Assembly: GCF_009834785.1 (NCBI RefSeq)
Contig: NZ_WUYX01000027.1
Location: 73,545-137,544 of the forward strand
Origin: Natronorubrum halalkaliphilum
GTDB lineage: Archaea; Halobacteriota; Halobacteria; Halobacteriales; Natrialbaceae
Length of the DNA: 64,000 nucleotides
Direction: 5' to 3'
Position numbers and translations under genes: made by a program. The notes beneath the pieces are model-generated. The model saw nothing but the letters and a program-made list of their open reading frames with translations. It was not told the origin of the DNA and made no database searches. Position 1 is the stretch's first letter. Each line of letters begins with the position of its first letter. Positions 52,981 to 60,588 of the stretch are shown one piece after another.

Positions 52981-53631
52981 TTATCGAAGAAGAAGTCTTT
53001 TCGCCTTCTGAATCCGTTTGTACGCCTCGACATCGGGATCGTCGCCGTCGGGGTGGACGTCCGAGGCCTTCCGGCGGGCGACCGCCGTGACGACGTCGTC
53101 CGAAGCATCCGGTGAGATCTCGAGAATCTCGTGGGGCTCTTGGTCGAGTTCGTCGCTGCTCGAGGCCGGTGGCGCGGCGATCGCCTCCTCGTCGGCGGGC
53201 GGCAGCTGGGCGACTTCGTCGATGTCCCGCGCGGTCTCGACGCCACATCGATCAGCGAGTCGAACCCGGCGAACCCACAGCGAGATCGCGCGGGCGTTCT
53301 CGCGCTGGCTCTCCCAGCGGTCGCAGGCGATCGCCGACTGTTCGCTCGAGTGCTCCTCGAGGTCGCGGTAGTAAGCCACGACGCCGACGTCGTCCGGGTC
53401 GGCGGACTTGTGCGGAATGTTCGAATCGTTCGCGTAGTGTGTTCCCGCGGTCTCGATCTCGACGTCGGTCTTTCCCCAGCGCTCGAGTTCCTCGACGATC
53501 GACTCGAAGGCCTTGCGATGGGTCAACGAGATGTTGCCGGGGTAGGCCTCGCGGTCGGTCGCGGGCGTACGTTCGTAGCCGTCGGGCCACTGAAGTCGCG
53601 AGCCGCCGTCGGCGTACTGCTGGCTACTCAT
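52981..53631 (-). CDS. J-domain protein
   Basis: A 216-residue protein whose last 60 residues form a DnaJ-like J domain: EPHEILEISPDASDDVVTAV, then the HPD tripeptide in VHPDGDDPD, then YKRIQKAKRLLL. The N-terminal half (residues 15-130) is unrecognised and rich in Trp, Arg and Glu. J domains stimulate Hsp70, so this protein may recruit host DnaK to a viral replication or repressor complex, as phage P and O proteins do. It is last in a three-gene reverse operon with a putative repressor. Confidence 0.75.
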   Translation of the reverse strand: MSSQQYADGGSRLQWPDGYERTPATDREAYPGNISLTHRKAFESIVEELERWGKTDVEIETAGTHYANDSNIPHKSADPDDVGVVAYYRDLEEHSSEQSAIACDRWESQRENARAISLWVRRVRLADRCGVETARDIDEVAQLPPADEEAIAAPPASSSDELDQEPHEILEISPDASDDVVTAVARRKASDVHPDGDDPDVEAYKRIQKAKRLLLR

Positions 53632-53797
53632 CGGAATCACGCTCCACGTGGAGGGTTACTTTTGCAGCCGGTTTCGATGTCGAACTGACGTAGTCTGATG
53701 GCCCGTCTCCAACGACCGTCGCATCAAACCCTGCATCCTCCATCGCCTGCTCGATCTTCTGGATGTCATCTCCGTCAAGGTGGAGGCCTTCACTCAT
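53624..53797 (-). CDS. Small hypothetical protein in the repressor operon
   Basis: 57 residues (MSEGLHLDGDDIQKIEQAM... KVTLHVERDSDE), alpha then beta. Its stop overlaps the J-domain start by eight bases and its start overlaps the end of the HTH gene, so the three are co-translated. Unknown function. Confidence 0.6.
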   Translation of the reverse strand: MSEGLHLDGDDIQKIEQAMEDAGFDATVVGDGPSDYVSSTSKPAAKVTLHVERDSDE

Positions 53798-54014
53798 CGG
53801 GATCACGCTCCTCTCGGGGGTCCTCGACGAGCTCGTAGAGGCCTTCATACACTTTTCGCGCATTCCCGTGCTCAACGAGTCGCCCAAGCCGGTCACGGAC
53901 GTACTGCAGACTGTATCCGGTCTTTTCAGAGGCGTATGGTGCCGTCACGCGTCCCTCGTTGAGCATATCGAGCAACTTCTCGTCGGCCGGACCAAGGTCT
54001 TCTGAGTCGAGCAT
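53790..54014 (-). CDS. Winged-helix repressor candidate
   Basis: 74 residues forming a compact winged helix: GPADEKLLDMLNEGRVTAPYASEKTGYSLQYVRDRLGRLVEHG, with the wing ARKVYEGLYEL. It is first in the reverse operon and divergent from the early genes; a 12-bp inverted repeat lies in the shared region. This is the layout of a lysogeny repressor, so it is the best candidate for one. ATG at 54014 is preferred over upstream starts as it begins the folded domain. Confidence 0.7.
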   Translation of the reverse strand: MLDSEDLGPADEKLLDMLNEGRVTAPYASEKTGYSLQYVRDRLGRLVEHGNARKVYEGLYELVEDPREERDPDE

Positions 54015-54045
54015 TGAACCTTGGTTGGTAGTTGTTACGCTCACG

Positions 54046-54129
54046 TCTAAAGGGACAATGGCTTTGGACTTAACCCTTATGCCATAACCCATAGACCCTA
54101 AGGGTTAAGTAGCCGGCTGTATTATTATA
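54046..54129. promoter_or_regulatory. Divergent switch region with 12-bp inverted repeat
   Basis: ACTTAACCCTTA (54068-54079) and TAAGGGTTAAGT (54099-54110) are a perfect 12-bp inverted repeat with a 19-base spacer. Within the right arm ACCCTAAGGGT (54095-54105) is itself palindromic, and TAACCC recurs in the spacer. TATA candidates flank it on both sides: TTTAGAC reading left (54046-54052) and TATTATTATA reading right (about 54119-54128). A protein bound here could hold both promoters. Confidence 0.65.
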
Positions 54130-54193
54130 GGATGAGCACGGGGCGCCTCGGAAAATCTGAGGCCGGTGTTACAGCACCGACCTCTCGTGCTCT

Positions 54194-54472
54194 ATGGAGA
54201 GAGCGAATATGGCTACAACCCAGCGGAACGAAACGGTTTCGGAAGCACAGCCCTACGAACTCGAGAACGCCGCCGGCGGCACGCTCGTCTACGAGCCAAC
54301 CCGCGAGTACCGCGAGACGCTCGGTCGGACGACCCAGGTCGGACGTCGCCTCGTCGGCTTCGTCGACGTCAACGACTGGGATGCGATCCGGTCGGAGCTC
54401 GCACGCCGCGGCCATGATGTCGGCATGGTCCACCACCGCGAGGAGTTCGACGCCGCGGAGGTCGGCCGATGA
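54194..54472 (+). CDS. Small early protein
   Basis: A 92-residue protein (ATG at 54194, or 54209) with strands and one helix (GGTLVYEPTREYRETLGRT, VGFVDVNDWDAIRSELARRGHDVGMVHH). It is first of a tight rightward operon starting at the switch region and overlaps the next gene by four bases. Function unknown. Confidence 0.65.
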   Translation: MERANMATTQRNETVSEAQPYELENAAGGTLVYEPTREYRETLGRTTQVGRRLVGFVDVNDWDAIRSELARRGHDVGMVHHREEFDAAEVGR

Positions 54473-54918
54473 CAATCATTACCGCCACCGACCTCGGTGC
54501 CGACCTGTGCGACGAAGAGGCCAATACCCAGGCCGAACTCCTTGAGCAGAAACGCGCTCAAGTGACAGTCGAACCGCAGACCCAAATAGTGGTCGCGACC
54601 GACGGTGGCGAACCCGCGGATGACGTCGAGCCACTGGACGTCGGCGATCACGTTCAGGACGCTGACGAGCCGGACGCGACGATGGTCGTGATCCGGGAGT
54701 GCGACGATCTTGCAGGCGAGTACTCTGTCCCCGAGTACGACGAGACCGTCGCTGAATACAACAACTGCGACCCCCAGGAGCGCGTCTACCAAATCGTCTT
54801 CGCGAATCGGACGGACAAGGACCTGGCAGACCTGCGACGCTACCCCTACCCACGAAGCCGACTCGAGGTCGTCTCCCGCGTCCACGATCGCGACGACACC
54901 GAGGGAGGTGAGGAGTGA
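54469..54918 (+). CDS. Early operon hypothetical protein
   Basis: A 149-residue acidic protein. The C-terminal half is predicted alpha/beta (TVAEYNNCDPQERVYQIVFANRTDKDLADLRRYPYPRSRLEVV). The sequence VATDGGEPADD contains the TDGG tetrapeptide that recurs in this provirus's early proteins. Overlaps both neighbours by four bases. No known family. Confidence 0.6.
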   Translation: MTIITATDLGADLCDEEANTQAELLEQKRAQVTVEPQTQIVVATDGGEPADDVEPLDVGDHVQDADEPDATMVVIRECDDLAGEYSVPEYDETVAEYNNCDPQERVYQIVFANRTDKDLADLRRYPYPRSRLEVVSRVHDRDDTEGGEE

Positions 54919-55520
54919 TGTCCGAAGCAGCCGACACCGACGTCGCGGATGCAATCGATGGCGAGGCCGTCGACGTGACGGCACTGCCGCGGTCGTTCCT
55001 CGTTGAGGGATCCGGACCCGTGACCGTCGTTCGCGACCACGGTGACGTCACCGAGCGTACCGAGGGTGAGGTGTCGATCTCGCGACGGCTCGAGACACTC
55101 GACGGCTTCGCGACGTTCTGGGCGTTTCGCGACCTGCGGAACTGGAAGCGCAACGCGATCCGCGAGGTGCTCGAGGACCACGAGGACGGCAGCCTCCGCT
55201 ACGTGATCAGTGACGACCAACTCGAGCAGTGGGACGTCCAGGTCGACGGCCGCGCCCAGGCGTTCATCGGCGTCGCCGAGACGATCGTCGACGGTGAGGT
55301 GGCCGACAATTTTGAAGCGCCAGATCACCGATTCGAATCCTACGCCCAGAACCCGTCTGGGAGGGACGTCGACGAGATGACGCTCGATTTCGCCAAGGAT
55401 CTCAAGACATCGCCACTCTGGGGGCCGGGCACACGACTCGCCGAGCTCACGATCCGGCATTCCAAACGCGACGAGCTCGAGCACTACGTCGGAGAGCTGC
55501 TCGAGGAGGTGTCGGAGTGA
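54915..55520 (+). CDS. Early operon hypothetical protein
   Basis: A 201-residue protein without recognised domains; a basic helical stretch (FWAFRDLRNWKRNAIREVLEDHEDG) and an ordered C-terminus (LAELTIRHSKRDELEHYVGELLEE). It precedes the SWIM-domain gene with a four-base overlap, and the pair may act together on DNA. Confidence 0.6.
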   Translation: MMSEAADTDVADAIDGEAVDVTALPRSFLVEGSGPVTVVRDHGDVTERTEGEVSISRRLETLDGFATFWAFRDLRNWKRNAIREVLEDHEDGSLRYVISDDQLEQWDVQVDGRAQAFIGVAETIVDGEVADNFEAPDHRFESYAQNPSGRDVDEMTLDFAKDLKTSPLWGPGTRLAELTIRHSKRDELEHYVGELLEEVSE

Positions 55521-55840
55521 TGGCGGCGGTTGAGCAGCAAACCGACGGCGTCGACCGCCGTGCACTGACCGAATACCTGACCGTCATCGAGGACATCGGT
55601 CGTGTTCGTGGATGTGATGGTCAGTACCTGGCCGTCTCCGAGTCTGGTTCAGAGTATCTCGTCGACGCACGATTGATGACCTGCGAGTGCCCGGACCACC
55701 GCTTCCGCGATCGGGAGTGCAAGCACATCAAGCGCGTCGCGTTCGCGACGGGCGCCCGGCCGGTCCCTCCGATCGTCGACCAGGAGGACGTCGCCGGTGA
55801 GCTCGGAGAGCATGTTTCCGGTGAACCGAGGTGGGCCTGA
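55517..55840 (+). CDS. SWIM zinc-finger protein
   Basis: A 107-residue protein with a SWIM-type finger CECPDHRFRDRECKH (C-x-C-xn-C-x-H). SWIM domains bind DNA or protein in recombination and chromatin proteins. In haloarchaea and their viruses such short SWIM proteins are common accessory factors. Its stop overlaps the following small gene. Confidence 0.75.
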   Translation: MMAAVEQQTDGVDRRALTEYLTVIEDIGRVRGCDGQYLAVSESGSEYLVDARLMTCECPDHRFRDRECKHIKRVAFATGARPVPPIVDQEDVAGELGEHVSGEPRWA

Positions 55841-55959
55841 TGGCAGCGAGTGGTGACGAGATCGAGGTCACGCTAACGTTCGAACGGCCGCTGACCAGTG
55901 ACGATCTTTTCGAGCGCTGTCTCGAGATCGCCGAGTACCTAGAGGATGGCGATGACTGA
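55840..55959 (+). CDS. Tiny early protein (39 aa)
   Basis: Thirty-nine codons starting MAASGDEIEVTLTFERPLTS, a strand then helix pattern that looks like a folded miniature protein. Overlaps the SWIM stop at one end and the next gene at the other. Function unknown. Confidence 0.5.
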   Translation: MAASGDEIEVTLTFERPLTSDDLFERCLEIAEYLEDGDD

Positions 55960-56146
55960 CGCGATCGATATCCGTTACCAGCCGGCCGGCGGTCCGCTGC
56001 GCAAGGTGTCGTTCCGACCCCGATCCGACGGCGGGTGGCTGCGGGTCACCCTCGAGTGGAATGGGTGCCAATGGCGCGAGACCGGGTGCGAGTCCGTCGA
56101 CGAGGTCGCCCTCGAGTGTACAGGTGGCGTCGCGATCGGCGAGTAG
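55946..56146 (+). CDS. Small early protein (66 aa)
   Basis: A 66-residue beta-rich protein (DIRYQPAGGPLRKVSFRPRSDGGWLRVTLEWNG) ending the early operon; ATG at 55946 or 55952. Convergent with the lipoprotein gene. Unrecognised. Confidence 0.55.
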   Translation: MAMTDAIDIRYQPAGGPLRKVSFRPRSDGGWLRVTLEWNGCQWRETGCESVDEVALECTGGVAIGE

Positions 56147-56165
56147 AAGCAGCCCCTTTTCGTAG

Positions 56166-56945
56166 CTATTCCATCTCGACGGTCCAGGTGCCGTCGGCTT
56201 CGACGTCGACCCAGCCGACGCCGTCGTGGTTGAACGTCGTCTCGCCCTCGTACTCGTCGATTTCGTTGAACACGCCCTCACCAAACATCCCATCTTCGGG
56301 GTAGACACGGACCTGGAAGTTCGATTCGCCGTCGTGCTCACCGTACGCAGTGTGGCGGCCGGAGAAGTTGATCGGTCCGATCACGTCCGGTGTGTCGCCG
56401 CTCATCGTCTGCGGGAGCTCGTCGGCCTCGGCTTCGGTGGCTCGCGGCTGGCTGACCTCGAGGCGCCACTCGCCGTCGGCTTCGACATCCATCGTCTGCG
56501 TGCCGCCCTCGAGGAGATCTGCGCTCGCCCCCTCGTAGTCGCCGATCGCGTTGACGAAGCCGGCGCCGAACTCGTCGCCGTCGCCCTCGTAGATGCGGAC
56601 TTGGAAGTTCGACTCGCCGGTGTGCTCGGCGTCGACGACGGTCAGTCCACCCTCGATCGCAACCTCTTCGACTGTGGCGCCGGTCCCGGAGAACGTCTGC
56701 GTCTCCGGTTGATCCGCAGTCTCCGATTCCTCTTCGTCTCCGTTTTCGTCTTCGTCGGGTTCTGGTTCGTCTTCGCTGGTGCTCTCGTCTCCGTTTCCGT
56801 TGCCGTTCGGATCGTCGCCGCCGTTACCGTCGTCGCCGTTGCCGGTGCCGCCTCCGTTCTCTTCGTCGTCTGCGTCACCGGCACAGCCGGCTAGCGCAGT
56901 CGATAGCGTGACGCCACTCGCGAGGAGGAGTTTTCTCCGATTCAT
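56166..56945 (-). CDS. Tat-exported lipoprotein with duplicated domain
   Basis: A 259-residue lipoprotein. The Tat/lipobox start is MNRRKLLLASGVTLSTALAG followed by the lipid cysteine at residue 21, then a low-complexity Gly/Asn/Asp/Glu linker of about 60 residues. The rest holds two copies of one beta domain: one around HTGESNFQVRIYEGDGDEFG, the other around HDGESNFQVRVYPEDGMFGE, each followed by GEW/GTW strands. The fold is similar to small carbohydrate-binding or adhesion modules. Read against the early operon, it is probably another lysogenic surface factor. Confidence 0.75.
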   Translation of the reverse strand: MNRRKLLLASGVTLSTALAGCAGDADDEENGGGTGNGDDGNGGDDPNGNGNGDESTSEDEPEPDEDENGDEEESETADQPETQTFSGTGATVEEVAIEGGLTVVDAEHTGESNFQVRIYEGDGDEFGAGFVNAIGDYEGASADLLEGGTQTMDVEADGEWRLEVSQPRATEAEADELPQTMSGDTPDVIGPINFSGRHTAYGEHDGESNFQVRVYPEDGMFGEGVFNEIDEYEGETTFNHDGVGWVDVEADGTWTVEME

Positions 56946-57015
56946 ATCACCTAAATTGGACGGTTGGTTGATACGTGTTTCGGCACTATCGGAAGTATCG
57001 GAAACGGCCACTGCA

Positions 57016-57028
57016 CTGTTTCGAAACG
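57016..57028 (+). repeat. Origin-box-like element upstream of Orc1/Cdc6
   Basis: CTGTTTCGAAACG occurs here, 13-16 bases before the TATA of the initiator gene, and again exactly at 58781-58793. The second copy continues as ACGCGGGG, so GTTTCGAAACGACGCGGGG there resembles the GAAACGA...GGGG style of archaeal origin recognition boxes. Confidence 0.4.
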
Positions 57029-57070
57029 CCGCCCATCATTCTATTATATCACCAAAGGGAATAGTCGTCC

Positions 57071-58141
57071 ATGATTGCAGATATCTGGGTGTTTGACGAC
57101 GATTATCAAACCGACATCCTCCATCGGAATGAAGAACTCAACTCGCTTTCTCGACTGCTCGAGCCCGCAACACGCGGGGAACGTGCTGACGACGTCCTGA
57201 TTCACGGACCCTCTGGTGTTGGAAAGACTGCAACCGCTCGCTGGATGCTCCGCGATCTCCGGAAGCGCGCCGCTGTCAGTTCTGCGTTGGTCGAGTGCTC
57301 GGGGGAGACGGCAAATGGCATCATCCACGAGGCCGTCGAAAAACATCCAACAGGGACTGTTGTTCAGCGCAATTCTCCTCGCGACGAACTCGTCTCGGTC
57401 CTTGAGGAGATCGTCGACGAGCCCTTCATCATCGTGCTGGACGAGGCCGACGTCATCCCAGATCTGGACGTCCTCGATGATCTGCTCTCGGTCGAGTTAC
57501 TCTCGGTCATCGCGATCACGCACTCTGAAACGGAGTGGCTCTCGCGAGTCGAACGCGAGATCCGGCCGTGCTTCCGAGGGGATAGTCAGATCAACTATCG
57601 GAAATACCACGTTCCGGAGCTCGTCGATATCCTTGAACCGCGGGTCGAACACGGGCTGATCGGTGACCCAGTCCGAGAGGGGCAACTCGAGTGGATCGCA
57701 GACGAGACCGGTGGAGTGGCCCGGTGGGCGATCAAGTCTGTGCTCGCTGCTGCCGAGTTGGCTGAGGAACGTCGCCACGAATACTTCCACGAGGCCGACG
57801 TCCGCGATGCGTTTTCGCGTGCGAAAATGAAGATCCGGAAGGATAACCTACTGAGTCTCCCTGTGCCGTATCAGCGATTATACGAACTCGTTCGACGCGC
57901 CGGCCCGGCTAGCGGCGGCGAGATGAAAGATGCGTATCTCGAGCACCAGGAGGCAATCTTCGACGGCCGCAGTAAAGACCCGGTCAGCTGGAGACAGGCA
58001 TGTAACTACCTCTCGAAGATGGAGGATTACGACCTGATCCGAATGCCAGGTGAAACAAACGCGAAGGTCTACGAAGCAGTTGATTCGGAATTAGAAGCGC
58101 CTGTAGAGTTCGAACTGAGACAAACTGCAGAACTGGATTAG
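57071..58141 (+). CDS. Orc1/Cdc6-family replication initiator
   Basis: A 356-residue AAA+ protein of the archaeal Orc1/Cdc6 group. Walker A GPSGVGKT (46-53), Walker B FIIVLDEAD (119-127), sensor-type SVIAITHSETEW, and a C-terminal winged-helix region (VPYQRLYELVRRAGPASGGEMKDAYLEHQEAI... WRQACNYLSKMEDYDLIRM). A TATA ATTATATC centred near 57045 gives a leaderless start at 57071. It suggests that the virus carries its own origin nearby and can use host MCM and PCNA. Confidence 0.9.
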   Translation: MIADIWVFDDDYQTDILHRNEELNSLSRLLEPATRGERADDVLIHGPSGVGKTATARWMLRDLRKRAAVSSALVECSGETANGIIHEAVEKHPTGTVVQRNSPRDELVSVLEEIVDEPFIIVLDEADVIPDLDVLDDLLSVELLSVIAITHSETEWLSRVEREIRPCFRGDSQINYRKYHVPELVDILEPRVEHGLIGDPVREGQLEWIADETGGVARWAIKSVLAAAELAEERRHEYFHEADVRDAFSRAKMKIRKDNLLSLPVPYQRLYELVRRAGPASGGEMKDAYLEHQEAIFDGRSKDPVSWRQACNYLSKMEDYDLIRMPGETNAKVYEAVDSELEAPVEFELRQTAELD

Positions 58142-58329
58142 TCAGCCGTCGCGACGGCTGCGTTAGTCGAGTTTCCCTCTTCGCCAGCCTCCTCGAGTTC
58201 TTCCAGCGCAAGTTCACGAAGCCAGTCAGAGATTCCCGAGTAGCCCTGTTTGGCCGCGAGCACACGAATCTCCTGCTTTTCCTCCTCCGTAACGTAGGTG
58301 GAGATCTGCTTGTCGCGTTTCCCGGTCAT
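58138..58329 (-). CDS. Ribbon-helix-helix regulator, leftward
   Basis: 63 residues (MTGKRDKQISTYVTEEEKQEIRVLAAKQGYSGISDWLRELALEEL...), a classical RHH fold with the DNA strand at residues 6-13. Its end overlaps the initiator's stop. It is divergent from a second RHH gene with a mirrored promoter between. Confidence 0.8.
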   Translation of the reverse strand: MTGKRDKQISTYVTEEEKQEIRVLAAKQGYSGISDWLRELALEELEEAGEEGNSTNAAVATAD

Positions 58330-58335
58330 GGTACC

Positions 58336-58418
58336 ACCATTCTACTACACCACCATAAGAATGTACCATTCTACAGTACCATTCTAACACAGTCGGGTTC
58401 GGTACTATTATGGTGGTG
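58336..58418. promoter_or_regulatory. Mirrored divergent promoters with operator repeats
   Basis: CACCACCATAA (58348-58358) and TTATGGTGGTG (58408-58418) form an 11-bp inverted repeat. Each copy holds a TATA-like TTATGG at 27-28 bases from its own ATG (58329 leftward, 58437 rightward). Between and beside them is ACCATTCTA three times (58336-58344, 58365-58373, 58378-58386), the last two extended to GTACCATTCTA and 13 bp apart. RHH proteins typically bind such short tandem repeats. Confidence 0.75.
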
Positions 58419-58436
58419 AACTACTATGGTAGTACC

Positions 58437-58619
58437 ATGGCGCACCCGACGTTCAGCATGCCCGATGAAATGTTGGAAGATCTTGAAGAGCGGGTCGAAG
58501 AAGCTGATTCCAACCGGAGTCGGTACGTGCGCGAGGCTCTTGTTGCCCGCTTTCAGGCAGAAGACGATGATGAGTGGGAAGCGCCTGAGTCCTACACTGT
58601 CGAAGTCAACGGACTCTGA
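58437..58619 (+). CDS. Ribbon-helix-helix regulator, rightward
   Basis: 60 residues from ATG 58437 (MAHPTFSMPDEMLEDLEERVEEADSNRSRYVREALVARF): a CopG/NikR-like RHH domain, with a short acidic C-terminal tail. An upstream ATG at 58410 lies inside the TATA box and is not used. It probably binds the repeats upstream, with or against the leftward RHH protein. Confidence 0.8.
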   Translation: MAHPTFSMPDEMLEDLEERVEEADSNRSRYVREALVARFQAEDDDEWEAPESYTVEVNGL

Positions 58620-58645
58620 GCACAGGCTACCAACCAAACTGCAGT

Positions 58646-58672
58646 GAGTCGGGTGTCATCAGCACCCGACTC
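58646..58672 (+). terminator. Ten-bp hairpin after the rightward RHH gene
   Basis: GAGTCGGGTG (58646-58655), loop TCATCAG, CACCCGACTC (58663-58672): a perfect 10-bp stem 27 bases after the RHH stop. No T tract follows, so it could be an RNA processing or termination structure. Confidence 0.5.
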
Positions 58673-58954
58673 GAAGTCAGAAACACCTGCTCGCATGGTC
58701 ACGTACGCTATCCCACGATATTGTTACGCGGCGGCTATAGCCGGTAGCACAGCGGATAAGCAGCAATTACCTCGTGCACGCTGTTTCGAAACGACGCGGG
58801 GTACTTTAGTAGGGTTTCGTGACCAACATCAGAACCAGCCACTCGCGGCTACTGCCGAAGCGCGCCAAGGTACCAACTTCCGCACTCCGGCTCTCCGCGG
58901 GTCACAGACGACAACCATCCCGGGGCAGATTCCCGCCCCGGTACATCCGTAACC
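58673..58954 (+). other. Non-coding stretch, candidate origin region
   Basis: No supported gene. It holds the second copy of CTGTTTCGAAACG (58781-58793) followed by ACGCGGGG, and a GC hairpin GGGGC...GCCCC just before the next gene (58921-58938). Near the initiator gene and non-coding, this is the best site for an origin in the provirus. Confidence 0.4.
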
Positions 58955-59176
58955 ATGTACACAGACGACAACCATACAGAAGACGGTAACGGAACGAACA
59001 GTACCAACCTCGCCGAGACGGACGACGTCGTTCATAGCGCCCTTGAAACGATCGAGGACGAGACCAACGCCGATTGTCAGGCCAGTGTCGATGAGACTGG
59101 CTATTATATCCTCGAGAACCCGAGCAACGGCGACGCCTGGATCCGCACGCAGGATATCGCGGAGGTGCGTCCGTAA
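58955..59176 (+). CDS. Small acidic protein (73 aa)
   Basis: 73 residues (MYTDDNHTEDGNGTNSTNLAETDD...), disordered N-terminus then a small alpha/beta part (CQASVDETGYYILENPSNGDAWIRT). Its stop shares a base with the next ATG. Starts the right-hand zinc-finger operon. Unknown function. Confidence 0.6.
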   Translation: MYTDDNHTEDGNGTNSTNLAETDDVVHSALETIEDETNADCQASVDETGYYILENPSNGDAWIRTQDIAEVRP

Positions 59177-60588
59177 TGTCCTCCTGCTCTACCTGCGGCA
59201 ACCAGTCGTGGCTCTGCCAGCAGTGCAAACTCGACGATCTCGAGGATCGCCACGGATCTCCAGCTGATCAGGATGTCAACCACTGGGTCCTCGGCGACGA
59301 TCGCGAACTCTGGCACGCCTCGACAGATTTCGACGCCGGCGTGCACACGTGTGCCTGCGACGATGAGATCCCGACGCCGCTCGAGTGGAGCTCCGAGGAC
59401 CTCCGGTACGTCCCTGACCGGTACGCGGAAGTCCCTGTCTGTCAGGGATGCGTGGCCCGCCTCGAGGGAACACGAGCAGAGACCGTCCCAGACGATGCGA
59501 CGTTCGAGCGCGCGTCGGAACTGCGAGCCGACGGTGGTCGGTCCGAGACTGATCGCCTCGAGCGTGCAGTTCGCGAGGCCGCGGTTCTCGTCGAGGCCGG
59601 CGACACGACACGCGCGGCGGTCGCCACGGCGGCGACGGCCCACCGCGTCGAGCACCGTCGCGACGACGTCCTCGAGCGCGTTCACGATCGTCGCGACGGC
59701 CAGCTGGTCACCGACGGCGGACGTCCGCTGCACCGCGCGAACTGCGAGGACTGTTCCTGGTCCTACAGCAATGACGACCTCGTCGACGTCTCCGATGAGA
59801 TGGAGCGCCACGCTCGTAAGGAAATGCACGACATCGATCTCGAGCGGGCGGTCGCGACAGACGGTGGGCGCGTAAACTCCAGCAGCGATACTGAGCATCC
59901 CGAGGTCGTATGCCTGTGTGGCTCGACGCGGTTCAAAGAGACCTACCGCGAGGCGAACGAGCGCCTCACGATGGAGGGCAAGATCGTCCTCTCCTGCGGC
60001 GTCTTCGGCCATGCTGACGGCGTGTCGTTCAGCGAAGGTGAGAAGCAGATGCTCGACGCGCTCCATAAGCGGAAGATCGACCTTGCCGACCGTATCCACG
60101 TCATCAACGTCGCCGGCTACATCGGCGACTCCACGCAATCGGAGATCGAGTACGCCCGGGAGACTAACACCGAGATCTCGTATCTGGTGCAGCCGGTCGT
60201 GACCGACGGCGGTCAGTCTGTGGACGGTACTGACCGCGACAAGAGCGACGTGATGCCGAGCCAACTCGGGGCGAGCATTACGGTAGAGATCCCGATGTTC
60301 GAGTGCGAGTACTGCGGGGATGACACGGAGCGGGTTGCTCGAGAGGACAGCGAATGGGTCCATCACACCTGTGGGATGCCTGTTTCTGACCACTTCGCAG
60401 AGACGGCGAACGAACAACTCGAGAACGGTGTATTCGACCGAGGAATCGTTGAGCATGAGGCGAATGCGGCGGCCCAACGGATCATCCCGCAGTTAGAGAA
60501 TGCAGACGAGCGGTCACAAGACGCGGCCACTGACCCAGACTCAGATTCTGAGAACCCCACGCGAACAGAAGGGGGTGACCAAGCGTGA
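59176..60588 (+). CDS. Zinc-finger protein with nucleoside deoxyribosyltransferase-like domain
   Basis: A 470-residue mosaic. The N-terminus has cysteine pairs (CSTCGNQSWLCQQC; then CAC and CQGC). A second zinc-like site is CEDC near residue 190. Residues 243-340 look like the nucleoside 2-deoxyribosyltransferase/DUF4406 fold: VVCLCGSTRFKETYREAN, GVFGHADG, DLADRIHVINVAGYIGDSTQSEIEYA. A final finger CEYCGDDTERV...HHTCG follows. TDGG linkers join the modules (three times). A role in nucleotide salvage, base modification or nucleotide-based defence is possible; none is proven. Confidence 0.65.
   Translation: MSSCSTCGNQSWLCQQCKLDDLEDRHGSPADQDVNHWVLGDDRELWHASTDFDAGVHTCACDDEIPTPLEWSSEDLRYVPDRYAEVPVCQGCVARLEGTRAETVPDDATFERASELRADGGRSETDRLERAVREAAVLVEAGDTTRAAVATAATAHRVEHRRDDVLERVHDRRDGQLVTDGGRPLHRANCEDCSWSYSNDDLVDVSDEMERHARKEMHDIDLERAVATDGGRVNSSSDTEHPEVVCLCGSTRFKETYREANERLTMEGKIVLSCGVFGHADGVSFSEGEKQMLDALHKRKIDLADRIHVINVAGYIGDSTQSEIEYARETNTEISYLVQPVVTDGGQSVDGTDRDKSDVMPSQLGASITVEIPMFECEYCGDDTERVAREDSEWVHHTCGMPVSDHFAETANEQLENGVFDRGIVEHEANAAAQRIIPQLENADERSQDAATDPDSDSENPTRTEGGDQA

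Noticed and set aside
58644..58952. 102-codon ORF after the rightward RHH gene
   Set aside because: Starts inside the 10-bp hairpin region, unlike neighbours in composition; more likely non-coding origin region.
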